A stretch of 35,586 nt of DNA from Dysosmobacter sp. (lineage in GTDB: Bacteria > Bacillota > Clostridia > Oscillospirales > Oscillospiraceae), in assembly GCA_026169195.1 (NCBI GenBank), contig JAPFEH010000087.1:1-35586 (forward strand), written 5' to 3'. The notes below the pieces were generated by a model that worked only from the letters and a program-made list of their open reading frames with translations, was not told the DNA's origin and did not search any database. Below, piece after piece: positions 16,630-24,601 of the stretch (positions are counted from its first letter, which is position 1; the number at the start of each line of letters is the position of its first letter). The translations under genes and the position numbers were made by a program.

Positions 16630-17694
16630 ATGAAGATCGTTTATATTCTGGCAGCCATTCTGATTTTCGGCCTGTTGATCGCCATTCACGAGTTTGGCCA
16701 CTTTATTGCGGCGAAGCTCTGCGGTGTGAAGGTCAACGAATTCGCGATCGGCATGGGACCGCTGCTGTGGCAGAGTCAGAAGGGCGAGACCCTGTATTCT
16801 CTGCGGGCACTGCCCATCGGCGGATATTGCGCCATGGAGGGGGAGGACGAGGATACCGGTGACAGCCGTTCCTTTGTTTCAAAGCCGCTTTGGAAGAAGT
16901 TCCTGATTTTGGTGGCAGGGACTGCGATGAACTTTTTAACAGGGCTGGCGATCATCCTTGTGCTGTTTTCCAGCGCAGGCGGCTTCTATGTGGACCGGTT
17001 TGCGGGCTTTGCCGATGGATTCCCGCTGGAAGGGGAAAACGGTCTGATGGTGGGGGACATCGTCTATAAAGTGGATGGTTACCGGGCGTATCTCAGCGGA
17101 GATACCAGCATGTTTTTAAGCTATCACGACGGTCCGGACATTGATCTGGAGATCATCCGGAACGGGGAACACATCGTGCTGGAGGACTTTCCGATGGTTC
17201 GCAAGGACTATGACGGGAATGGCCAGCTCCGATTTGGCGTGTCCCTTGGCGTGGAGGCAGTGCCCAAAACCTTTGGAACATGGCTGCAGTACAGCTGGTA
17301 TCAGGCGCTGGATTTTGTCCAGATGGTGTGGTTCAGTCTGGTGCAGCTGGTGAGCGGGAATGTGGGCCTTCAGGAGCTTGGCGGTCCGGTGATGATTATG
17401 GATACCATTGCGGAGGTGGGCGCGGCATCGGAAAGCACCGCTGCCGCAATACAGAGCATCGCTTCCATTGCAGCGTTCATCGCGGTGAATCTGGCGGTCA
17501 TGAACCTGCTGCCCGTTCCGGGACTGGACGGCGGCCGCATTTTGTTTCTGGCGGTGGACGCGGTATCGCTGCTCCTCTTCCGGAAGAAGGTGCCGGAGAA
17601 GTATCAGGCTGCCGTCAATATGGCGGGCATGGTGCTGCTGCTGGGATTTATGGTGCTGATTACCGTGAAGGATGTTTTGCAGGTGTTCCGGTAA
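16630..17694 (+). CDS. rseP: Site-2 metalloprotease RseP/YluC family
   Basis: Intramembrane zinc protease that cleaves membrane-bound anti-sigma factors or leftover signal peptides. The zinc motif HEFGH is at residues 20-24 in the first membrane helix. A PDZ domain spans about residues 115-190 (GDIVYKVDGYRAYLSG inside it). The third conserved segment, NLLPVPGLDGGRI, near residues 290-305 supplies the last metal ligand, followed by two more membrane helices. At 354 aa it has normal length for Firmicutes. TTAGGAG precedes the ATG. The target in this organism cannot be read here; no anti-sigma gene is in view. Confidence 0.96.
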   Translation: MKIVYILAAILIFGLLIAIHEFGHFIAAKLCGVKVNEFAIGMGPLLWQSQKGETLYSLRALPIGGYCAMEGEDEDTGDSRSFVSKPLWKKFLILVAGTAMNFLTGLAIILVLFSSAGGFYVDRFAGFADGFPLEGENGLMVGDIVYKVDGYRAYLSGDTSMFLSYHDGPDIDLEIIRNGEHIVLEDFPMVRKDYDGNGQLRFGVSLGVEAVPKTFGTWLQYSWYQALDFVQMVWFSLVQLVSGNVGLQELGGPVMIMDTIAEVGAASESTAAAIQSIASIAAFIAVNLAVMNLLPVPGLDGGRILFLAVDAVSLLLFRKKVPEKYQAAVNMAGMVLLLGFMVLITVKDVLQVFR

Positions 17695-17704
17695 GGAGGA
17701 TGTT

Positions 17705-18742
17705 ATGACGAAGCAGTTACTGGTGGGCGGTGTTCCCGTGGGCGGCGGCGCTCCGGTGACGATCCAGTCCATGTGCAATACGAAAACCGACGATGTGCAG
17801 GCCACTGTGGCCCAGATTCTACAGCTGGAGGAAGCCGGATGCGAACTCGTTCGGGTGGCGATTCCGGATCAGGCCGCTGCAGAGGCCGTGGACAAAATCA
17901 AAGAGCAGATCCATATTCCGCTGATCGCGGATATCCATTTTAATTATCAGTATGCCCTGACCTGTGCAGAGCGGGGGATCGACGCGATCCGCATCAATCC
18001 CGGCAATATCGGCGCTGAGGAGCGCGTGAAGGCTGTGGCGGAGCTGTGCCGGAAAAAACAGATCCCCATTCGCATCGGCGTCAACGGCGGCTCGCTGGAA
18101 AAAGAACTGCGGGCCAAATACAGCGGCGTTACCGCGGAGGCGCTGGTCGAAAGCGCCATGGGTCATGTGGCGCTTTTGAACCGGTTCGATTTTGATGATA
18201 TCTGCATTTCGGTCAAATGCTCCGATGTCCCCCTGACCATGCAGGCCTACACCCTTTTGAGCCGCGAGACGGAGTATCCCCTGCATCTCGGGGTCACAGA
18301 GGCGGGGACACCGTCCATGGGAATGGTGAAGTCTGCCATGGGGATCGGCGGCCTTTTGTGCATGGGCATTGGCGATACCGTACGGGTGACGCTGACTGCG
18401 GACCCGGTAGAGGAGATTTACGCTGCACACAAGATTTTGAAAGCGGCGGGACTTCGGAAGGAAGGCGTCAATCTGATCGCCTGCCCTACCTGCGGACGTA
18501 CCCGCATCGACCTGATCCCCATGGCGGAGGAGGTAGAACGGCGGCTGGCAAACTGCCGGAAGCCGATCACGGTGGCAGTGATGGGATGTGCGGTCAACGG
18601 GCCGGGGGAAGCTGCGGCGGCAGACATCGGCATTGCCGGCGGCAAAGGAGAGGGATTGTTGTTCCGGAAAGGAGAAATCCTTTACAAAGTTCCGCAAGAG
18701 CAGCTTGTCGATGCGTTGATGAAGGAAATTGAACGATTGTAA
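17705..18742 (+). CDS. ispG: (E)-4-hydroxy-3-methylbut-2-enyl-diphosphate synthase
   Basis: Iron-sulfur enzyme of the MEP pathway (GcpE) that makes HMBPP from the cyclic diphosphate. The TIM-barrel part holds PLIADIHFNYQYAL and IRINPGNIG. The [4Fe-4S] cysteines are Cys260 and Cys263 in CPTCGRTRID and Cys295 in MGCAVNGPGEA. At 345 aa it is the short bacterial form. ATG 17705 has AAGGAGG directly upstream; an earlier in-frame start at 17672 lies inside rseP. Together with dxr upstream it links isoprenoid precursor supply to uppS in the same operon. Confidence 0.97.
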   Translation: MTKQLLVGGVPVGGGAPVTIQSMCNTKTDDVQATVAQILQLEEAGCELVRVAIPDQAAAEAVDKIKEQIHIPLIADIHFNYQYALTCAERGIDAIRINPGNIGAEERVKAVAELCRKKQIPIRIGVNGGSLEKELRAKYSGVTAEALVESAMGHVALLNRFDFDDICISVKCSDVPLTMQAYTLLSRETEYPLHLGVTEAGTPSMGMVKSAMGIGGLLCMGIGDTVRVTLTADPVEEIYAAHKILKAAGLRKEGVNLIACPTCGRTRIDLIPMAEEVERRLANCRKPITVAVMGCAVNGPGEAAAADIGIAGGKGEGLLFRKGEILYKVPQEQLVDALMKEIERL

Positions 18743-18755
18743 GCGATTTGCGCAC

Positions 18756-18810
18756 CGGAATTGCCGGGCGCGGCGCTCTGGCGTGCCAGAGTGCCGCGCC
18801 CGGGATTCCG
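18756..18810 (+). other. Very long hairpin between ispG and polC
   Basis: CCGGGCGCGGCGCTCTGGC (18764-18782) and GCCAGAGTGCCGCGCCCGG (18785-18803) pair over 19 bp with one G-U wobble and a GT centre. Past a small bulge, CGGAAT (18756-18761) pairs with ATTCCG (18805-18810), giving about 25 paired positions. It starts 13 nt after the ispG stop. No U-tract follows, so it is not a textbook intrinsic terminator. It may block 3' exonucleases, attenuate read-through into polC, or be a solitary palindromic element. Confidence 0.8.
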
Positions 18811-18842
18811 CATCAGACCATTTCAACGAGAAAGGGAAGACC

Positions 18843-21800
18843 ATGTCAAAAGATATCCCGTTTTTTGAAATGTTTACAGAGCTGCAGCTCTTCGGTGAAC
18901 TTCGGCTGAAGCTGGCGGGAGCAGTGCTGACGGGAGCCTGCATTGACCAGACCGCCTTGACCATGGTGCTGCGGCTGACGGTGAAAAGTCCGCTGTCAGA
19001 GGAGGATCTGCAGGGGATTCGGGAATGCCTGATGCGGGTTTATGGATTTTCCAGCGTGGAGATCCAGCTGACCTGCAAGGCGCCGGAGCTTCCGGCGCAG
19101 GCGCCTGTTTCCGGCGGTGCGTCCGCCGGCGGCAAAGGGAGCGGAAAGCCGGCGGGAAAGGTGCTGATGGGCGGTCCCATCAAGAATAAGCCCATTCCCA
19201 TGAAGCTGCTGGATCTGAAGCTGGGCAGCGTCACTGTGGCTGGAAAGGTGTTTGCCTTTGAGTGCAAGGAGACCCGCCGCCCCGGTATGTGGCGGTTGAC
19301 CATCGACATGACGGATTATACCAATTCCGTTACGGTTCAGAAAAATCTGCCGACCAAGGAGGCCCAGCAGCTGGAAGGCGCCGTTAAGCCCGGGATGTGG
19401 CTGTGTGTGCAGGGAAAAATGGAACCGACGTGGGACGGAAAGGACATTCAGCTGAACCCGTATCAGATCAATGTGACGGAGCATGAGGAACGACAGGACC
19501 ATGCTCCAGTGAAACGGGTGGAACTGCACCTCCACACAAAAATGAGCAATACGGATGCCCTGACAGACACCAAAGAAGTCATCAAAGAGGCGATCCGGTG
19601 GGGCCATCCCGCCATTGCCATTACAGACCATGGCTGCGCACAGTCCTTTCCGGACGCGTGGCACGCAGCCGGCGACAAGATCAAGATCCTCTATGGTGTG
19701 GAGGGGTATTTTGTCAACAATCTGGATGATCGGGTGGTGGTCCACGGGCCTCTGGATCAATCTCTGGAGGATGAGTTTGTCTGCTTTGACATCGAAACCA
19801 CTGGATTGAAGGTAGACCGTGAGGCCATTACAGAGATCGGCGCCGTGGTGGTGAAAAACGGCGAGATCACGGAGCGGTTTCAGACGTTTGTCAATCCAAA
19901 CCGCCGTTTGACGCCGGAGATCATCGGTTTGACCGGCATCACCGATGCCATGCTCAAGGACGCTCCCCAGCTGAAGGAGGCTTTGACGGACTTCCTGCAA
20001 TTTGTGAACGGCCGTCCGCTGGCGGCGCATAATGCGGAATTTGACATCGGCTTTATCCGGGAGGGCTGCAAAAAAGTGGGGCTCCCCTTTACGCCGACCT
20101 ATGTCGACTCCCTGATTCTGGCGCAGAACCTGCTTCCGGAGCTGGGAAAATATAAGCTGGATGTTGTAGCAGAGCACTTGGACCTGCCGGCCTTCAACCA
20201 CCATCGGGCCAGTGATGATGCCGCCACGGTGGGATACATGCTGATCCCGTTTTGGAAGATGCTCCATGAACGGGGAGTCCATACGCTGCAGGCAGTGAAC
20301 CGGGAAATGGAAAAGCTCCGCCCCTTGGGCAGCAGGACCAACCGCTTTCCCAAGCATATCATTCTGCTGGCCCGCAACAAAGTGGGGCTTAAAAATCTTT
20401 ATCAGATGATCTCCGCTTCCAACCTGACGTATTTCAAGCGTGTGGCGACCATTCCCAAAAGTCTGCTGAACGAGCATCGGGAGGGGATCATTGTAGGCTC
20501 CGCCTGCGAGGCGGGAGAGCTTTTTCAAGCGGTTGCGGCGCATAAGGACTGGGAGGAATTAAAGCGGATCGCGGAGTATTATGATTTTCTGGAGATCCAG
20601 CCCCTGTGCAACAACCGTTTCATGCTGCGCAAGGGGGACGTGCGCTCGGAGGAGGATTTGCGGGAGTTCAACCGTACCATCGTCCGGCTCGGCGAGGAAC
20701 TGGGAAAGCCGGTTTGCGCCACCGGAGACGTGCACTTTCAGGAACCGGAGGATGAGATCTACCGCCATATCCTGCTGGCATCCAAGAAATTTGCGGATGC
20801 CAACGAGCCGCTGCCCATCTATTTCAAAACCACAGAGGAGATGCTGGAGGAATTCAGCTATCTGGGCAAAGAAAAGGCCTATGAGGTCGTGGTGGAGAAC
20901 ACCCGCCTGATTGCCGATCAGGTGGAGAAGTTTGAATTGCTGCCCAGCGAACTGTTTCCGCCCCGTCTGGAAAATTCCGAAGAGGATTTGAACCGTCTGG
21001 TATGGGAGAAAGTACATCAGCTCTACGGAGACAACCCGCCCCAGCTGATTGTGGACCGGCTGAATGTGGAGCTTGGGGGCATTTTGGGAAAATACGACGT
21101 GGTGTACATGTCCGCCCAGAAGCTGGTGCAGCGGTCTCTGGAAAACGGCTATCTGGTCGGCTCGCGGGGATCCGTGGGCTCCTCGCTGGTGGCCTATATG
21201 TCCGGTATCACGGAGGTCAACTCCCTGCCGCCCCATTACCGCTGTCCGAACTGCAAGCACAATGAGTTTATTCTGGACGGTTCCTATGGCTGCGGAGCCG
21301 ATATGCCGGACAAGGTATGTCCCGTCTGCGGTACGAAGTACGTCAAGGACGGATTCGACATCCCCTTTGAGACCTTTTTGGGCTTTGGCGGCGGCAAGGT
21401 ACCGGATATAGACCTGAACTTCTCCGGCGAATATCAGGCCCGTGCCCACCGCCACGCCATTGAGATGTTCGGCGAGACACAGGTGTTCCGTGCCGGCACC
21501 ATTGGAACGCTGGCAGATAAGACTGCCTTCGGCTTTGTCCTGAAATATCTGGAGGAAAACGGGCTGGAGGCCTGCGCTGCGGAGAAAAAGCGGCTGGCAA
21601 TGGGCTGTGTGGGCGCCAGACGGACCACGGGACAGCATCCGGGCGGGCTGGTGGTTGTTCCGGATGACAAAAGCGTGGAGGATTTCTGTCCGGTCCAGCA
21701 TCCGGCGGATGACAGCAACTCCGATACCATTACCACGCATTTTGAATACCATTCCATGGAGGCAAACCTCCTGAAGCTGGATATGCTGGGACACGATGAC

Positions 21801-22835
21801 CCCACGATGGTCCGTATGATGCAGGATCTTACGGGGGTGGATCCCCATGACATTCCGCTGGACGATCCGGATACCATGTCCATTTTCACCTCCAGCAAGG
21901 TGCTGGGGTATGAACATGATGAAATTCTGGGGCCGACCGGAGCCGTGGCGATTCCGGAATTCAACACCCGCTTTACCCGTCAGATGCTGATCGACACCCA
22001 GCCGAAGGATTTTAACACACTGGTGCGGCTGTCCGGATTCTCGCATGGCACCGATGTGTGGATCGGCAATGCACGGGACTTGATCGTCAGCGGGACCGCG
22101 TCGGTTCTGGAGACTGTCGGATGCCGTGACGATATCATGCTGTACCTGATCTCCAAGGGCTTGGACCCCAAGATGAGCTTCAAGATCATGGAAAAGGTCC
22201 GGAAGGGCAAGGTGAAAAAGGGCGGCTTTGACGAGGGCTGGGTGGAGGCCATGCGGGAGCATGAGGTACCGGAGTGGTATATCGATTCTCTGGCAAAGAT
22301 CGGCTACCTGTTCCCGAAGGCCCATGCGGTGGCTTACGTCATGATGGCTTTCCGCATTGCATGGTATAAAGTTCATGAGCCTCTGGCCTTCTATGCCACG
22401 TATTTTTCCGTTCGTGCCAAAGCCTTTGATGCGGAATTCTGCTGCGCGGGAAAAGAAGCCGTCAAGCGGAAAATCCGGGAGATCGAAAACAATAAAGATG
22501 CGACTGCCGTGGAGAAGGATCTGCTGACCACGCTGGAGGTCTGCTATGAATTTTATCTCAGAGGGTTCCATTTTGACACCATCAATATCTATGAGTCTGA
22601 CGCCACCAAATTCAAGGTAACGGAAAAGGGACTGCTTCCGCCCTTTACCACAGTCCGCGGTCTGGGAGAGACGGCGGCCATTGATACGGTGGAGAAACGC
22701 AAGGGAAAAGAGTTTATCTCTGTTGAGGAATTTTCCATGTGCTGCAATAAGCTCTCCAAGACCCACATTGAACAGCTGAAGGCTCTGGGGGCCTTTGCCG
22801 GTATGGCGGAGACCAGTCAGATCACGTTATTTTAA
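18843..22835 (+). CDS. polC: DNA polymerase III alpha subunit, Gram-positive type (PolC)
   Basis: Main replicative polymerase of Firmicutes with built-in proofreading. In order: a short N-terminal region, an OB-fold at about residues 115-215, a PHP domain starting near 222 (ELHLHTKMSNTDAL, AITDHGCAQSFP), interrupted by a DEDDh 3'-5' exonuclease from about 311 (FDIETTGLK, HNAEFD, HHRASDDA), the rest of PHP, a four-cysteine segment (CPNC, CPVCG) near 799-835, and the polymerase core with PDIDLNFSGEY near 853. ATG 18843 follows GAAAGGGAAG; upstream in-frame codons run through the hairpin and are not credible. At 1330 aa it is shorter than Bacillus PolC (about 1440), the loss lying before the PHP domain. 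Confidence 0.97.
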   Translation: MSKDIPFFEMFTELQLFGELRLKLAGAVLTGACIDQTALTMVLRLTVKSPLSEEDLQGIRECLMRVYGFSSVEIQLTCKAPELPAQAPVSGGASAGGKGSGKPAGKVLMGGPIKNKPIPMKLLDLKLGSVTVAGKVFAFECKETRRPGMWRLTIDMTDYTNSVTVQKNLPTKEAQQLEGAVKPGMWLCVQGKMEPTWDGKDIQLNPYQINVTEHEERQDHAPVKRVELHLHTKMSNTDALTDTKEVIKEAIRWGHPAIAITDHGCAQSFPDAWHAAGDKIKILYGVEGYFVNNLDDRVVVHGPLDQSLEDEFVCFDIETTGLKVDREAITEIGAVVVKNGEITERFQTFVNPNRRLTPEIIGLTGITDAMLKDAPQLKEALTDFLQFVNGRPLAAHNAEFDIGFIREGCKKVGLPFTPTYVDSLILAQNLLPELGKYKLDVVAEHLDLPAFNHHRASDDAATVGYMLIPFWKMLHERGVHTLQAVNREMEKLRPLGSRTNRFPKHIILLARNKVGLKNLYQMISASNLTYFKRVATIPKSLLNEHREGIIVGSACEAGELFQAVAAHKDWEELKRIAEYYDFLEIQPLCNNRFMLRKGDVRSEEDLREFNRTIVRLGEELGKPVCATGDVHFQEPEDEIYRHILLASKKFADANEPLPIYFKTTEEMLEEFSYLGKEKAYEVVVENTRLIADQVEKFELLPSELFPPRLENSEEDLNRLVWEKVHQLYGDNPPQLIVDRLNVELGGILGKYDVVYMSAQKLVQRSLENGYLVGSRGSVGSSLVAYMSGITEVNSLPPHYRCPNCKHNEFILDGSYGCGADMPDKVCPVCGTKYVKDGFDIPFETFLGFGGGKVPDIDLNFSGEYQARAHRHAIEMFGETQVFRAGTIGTLADKTAFGFVLKYLEENGLEACAAEKKRLAMGCVGARRTTGQHPGGLVVVPDDKSVEDFCPVQHPADDSNSDTITTHFEYHSMEANLLKLDMLGHDDPTMVRMMQDLTGVDPHDIPLDDPDTMSIFTSSKVLGYEHDEILGPTGAVAIPEFNTRFTRQMLIDTQPKDFNTLVRLSGFSHGTDVWIGNARDLIVSGTASVLETVGCRDDIMLYLISKGLDPKMSFKIMEKVRKGKVKKGGFDEGWVEAMREHEVPEWYIDSLAKIGYLFPKAHAVAYVMMAFRIAWYKVHEPLAFYATYFSVRAKAFDAEFCCAGKEAVKRKIREIENNKDATAVEKDLLTTLEVCYEFYLRGFHFDTINIYESDATKFKVTEKGLLPPFTTVRGLGETAAIDTVEKRKGKEFISVEEFSMCCNKLSKTHIEQLKALGAFAGMAETSQITLF

Positions 22836-22837
22836 GA

Positions 22838-22889
22838 ATTGCATCATCTTTCCGATTGTATAAAAAACGCAAGTATGATATGATGCAAT
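22838..22889 (+). repeat. Inverted repeat around ferritin promoter
   Basis: ATTGCATCAT (22838-22847) and ATGATGCAAT (22880-22889) are perfect 10-base inverted repeats, 32 bp apart. The right arm overlaps the -10 hexamer of the ferritin promoter and the left arm sits upstream of its -35. This could be a split operator or the stem of a hairpin after polC. It does not match Fur or PerR boxes as I know them. Confidence 0.6.
22856..22884 (+). promoter_or_regulatory. Promoter for ferritin gene
   Basis: TTGTAT (22856-22861), 17 bp, TATGAT (22879-22884), with TGA directly before the -10 as an extended element. It lies about 31 nt before the ferritin ATG in an AT-rich gap, so the ferritin gene has its own transcript independent of polC. 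Confidence 0.7.
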
Positions 22890-22914
22890 CAAACATCAAA
22901 GAGGAGTGATCCGT

Positions 22915-23427
22915 ATGCTGCAGAACAAAGTCAGGGATCTGCTGAACCAGCAGGTCAACAAAGAGTTTTATTCCGCCTACCTTTATCTGGACTTTTCCAA
23001 CTACTATGAGTCCCGCGGCTTGAACGGCTTTGCCAACTGGTACAAAGTGCAGGCGCAGGAGGAGCGGGATCACGCCATGCTGTTTTACCAGTATCTGCAC
23101 AACAACAATGAGACGGTCACCTTGGAAGCCATCAACAAGCCTGACCAGACCTTTACCTGCGACATGGACCCCCTGAAGGCCGGATTGGAGCATGAAGAGT
23201 ACGTCACTGCCCTGATCAATGAGATTTATGGCGCGGCCTATGAAGCGAAGGACTTCCGCACCATGCAGTTTTTGGACTGGTTCGTGAAGGAGCAGGGTGA
23301 AGAGGAGACCAATGCCCATGATCTGATTGCCAAGATGGAACTGTTCGGCTCTGATCCCAAAAGCCTGTATATGCTCAACAGTGAGCTGGCTGCGCGGGTC
23401 TATACCGCACCTTCTCTGGTGCTGTAA
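22915..23427 (+). CDS. ftnA: Ferritin
   Basis: Iron-storage protein forming a 24-mer shell with a ferroxidase site. The 170-aa sequence starts MLQNKVRDLLNQQVNKEFYSA, where the Glu of KEFYSAYLY is a ferroxidase ligand; the second helix supplies QAQEERDHAM with Glu and His ligands, and the fourth helix has KEQGEEETNAHDL. This is the non-haem FtnA type rather than bacterioferritin, since no haem-binding Met pattern is evident. ATG 22915 follows GAGGAG by eight bases. It has its own promoter and a strong terminator, so it is monocistronic. Confidence 0.95.
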   Translation: MLQNKVRDLLNQQVNKEFYSAYLYLDFSNYYESRGLNGFANWYKVQAQEERDHAMLFYQYLHNNNETVTLEAINKPDQTFTCDMDPLKAGLEHEEYVTALINEIYGAAYEAKDFRTMQFLDWFVKEQGEEETNAHDLIAKMELFGSDPKSLYMLNSELAARVYTAPSLVL

Positions 23428-23479
23428 AAGAAAAACAACGGGGGAGAGCAGAGGCTTTTGATGCGTCTCTTCTGTACGG

Positions 23480-23515
23480 AAAAAAGCGCCGTGTCTGGGA
23501 CACGACGCTTTTTTT
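23480..23515. terminator. Bidirectional terminator between convergent genes
   Basis: AAAAAAGCG, one mismatch, CGTGTC, a TGG loop, GACACG, CGC and then seven Ts. A-run and T-run flank the stem on both sides, so it works for ferritin on + and for the DUF378 gene on -. Confidence 0.92.
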
Positions 23516-23529
23516 CTATGCCGGAAATG

Positions 23530-23548
23530 AAGCTGGCAGAGCCGGCTT
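23530..23548 (-). terminator. Short hairpin after DUF378 gene
   Basis: AAGCTGGC (23530-23537) and GCCGGCTT (23541-23548) pair over eight positions with one wobble and an AGA loop. Read on the minus strand it lies about 27 nt after the DUF378 stop, followed by TCATTTCC. The U-run is poor, so it probably acts together with the stronger hairpin beyond it. Confidence 0.4.
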
Positions 23549-23574
23549 TGTGATGCATCCGCAGACGGGAAGCC

Positions 23575-23796
23575 CTATGCGGTGCGGGGAGCGTGGCCGG
23601 TATCGGTCTCGCCGCGGAAGAGCAGGCTGATGCACCACAGACCTGCCAATCCTACCAGAGTAAAGATGATGCGGGACAGCAGCGAAAGCTGACCGCCGCA
23701 GAAGAATGCCACCAAATCGAAGCCGAACAGGCCGATGCTGCCCCAGTTCAGGGCACCGATGATGGTCAGAATCAGCGCGACCTTGTCAAAAATCAT
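23575..23796 (-). CDS. DUF378 family small membrane protein
   Basis: A 73-aa protein with two predicted membrane helices (about residues 5-28 and 36-60). The N-terminal half KVALILTIIGALNWGSIGLFGFDLVA is the DUF378 signature, with its conserved LNWG and the two small loops; the C-terminal tail is polar. GGATGGAGG lies six bases upstream of the ATG on the minus strand. It faces ferritin and is divergent from thrH. The family is widespread and has no established function; do not read a role into its neighbours. Confidence 0.9.
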   Translation of the reverse strand: MIFDKVALILTIIGALNWGSIGLFGFDLVAFFCGGQLSLLSRIIFTLVGLAGLWCISLLFRGETDTGHAPRTA

Positions 23797-23894
23797 GAAA
23801 CAACCTCCATCCTGATTGGGTTTTCACAGATAGAATTTCCGAAAGCGGTATATTTTATACAAGCGAGACTGGATGGAAAGATGGTGCATCACGG

Positions 23895-23923
23895 TTGAAA
23901 GAAGAAGTCAGCTATTGTATAAT
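23895..23923 (+). promoter_or_regulatory. Near-consensus promoter for thrH
   Basis: TTGAAA (23895-23900), exactly 17 bp, TATAAT (23918-23923). This is the best sigma-A-type promoter in the window and lies 53 nt before the thrH ATG. Confidence 0.85.
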
Positions 23924-23976
23924 AAACAAAACCATCCGCAGGGCAAGCGGCTATTATGAAGAGAAGAGGGAAGATC

Positions 23977-24576
23977 ATGAATATTGTCTGTTTGGATATG
24001 GAAGGCGTTCTGGTACCGGAAATCTGGATCGCGTTCGCGGAGGCCAGCGGGATCCCGGAGCTCAAGCGCACCACGCGGGATGAACCGGATTACAACAAAC
24101 TGATGAATTGGCGGCTGGAGATCCTGCGGCAGCATGGCTTGGGGCTGAAAGAGATTCAGGCTGTCATTGCCAAAATCGATCCTCTGCCCGGAGCAAAGGC
24201 ATTTTTGGATGAACTGCGGTCTGTGACACAGGTCATTATCCTCAGTGATACGTTTGAAGAATTTGCCAAGCCCCTGATGGAAAAGCTGGGATGGCCCACG
24301 ATTTTCTGTAATTCTCTGGAAGTTGCTGACAGCGGAGAGATCACAGACTTCAAAATGCGCTGTGAACAGTCCAAGCTTACAACGGTAAAAGCGCTGCAGT
24401 CTATCGGATATGAGACCATTGCAAGCGGTGACAGCTACAACGATCTGGGGATGATTCAGGCCAGTAAGGCCGGATTCCTGTTCAAAAGTACCGCTCAGAT
24501 CAAAGCGGATCATCCGGAGCTGCCTGCGTACGAGGAATTCGGCGACCTGCTGGCAGCCATCAAGGCGGCGCTGTGA
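23977..24576 (+). CDS. thrH: ThrH: phosphoserine phosphatase / homoserine phosphotransferase
   Basis: HAD-superfamily enzyme that dephosphorylates phosphoserine and can pass the phosphate to homoserine. It starts MNIVCLDMEGVLVPEIW, where Asp7 is the nucleophile and Glu9 takes the place of the second Asp, as in ThrH; ILSDTF and SGDSYNDLGM are the later HAD motifs. ATG 23977 has AGAGGGAAG upstream and gives the conserved start; ATG 23956 would add seven basic residues. At 199 aa it matches ThrH length. It shares a transcript with the DUF1015 gene 25 nt downstream. It could supply serine from phosphoserine, or phosphohomoserine for ThrC at 2871. Confidence 0.9.
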   Translation: MNIVCLDMEGVLVPEIWIAFAEASGIPELKRTTRDEPDYNKLMNWRLEILRQHGLGLKEIQAVIAKIDPLPGAKAFLDELRSVTQVIILSDTFEEFAKPLMEKLGWPTIFCNSLEVADSGEITDFKMRCEQSKLTTVKALQSIGYETIASGDSYNDLGMIQASKAGFLFKSTAQIKADHPELPAYEEFGDLLAAIKAAL

Positions 24577-24601
24577 GACCTGACAGGAAGGGAGAAGCCA
24601 C

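Noticed and set aside
18729-18842. Upstream in-frame start of polC
   Set aside because: It would translate through the long hairpin, overlap ispG and lacks a ribosome binding site.
20559-22766. A 735-codon open frame on the minus strand opposite polC
   Set aside because: No domain, no ribosome binding site, and the whole span is covered by conserved PolC motifs on +.
23797-23870. Promoter for the DUF378 gene
   Set aside because: There is an AT-rich TATAAAAT on the minus strand, but no -35 at acceptable spacing; not strong enough to list.
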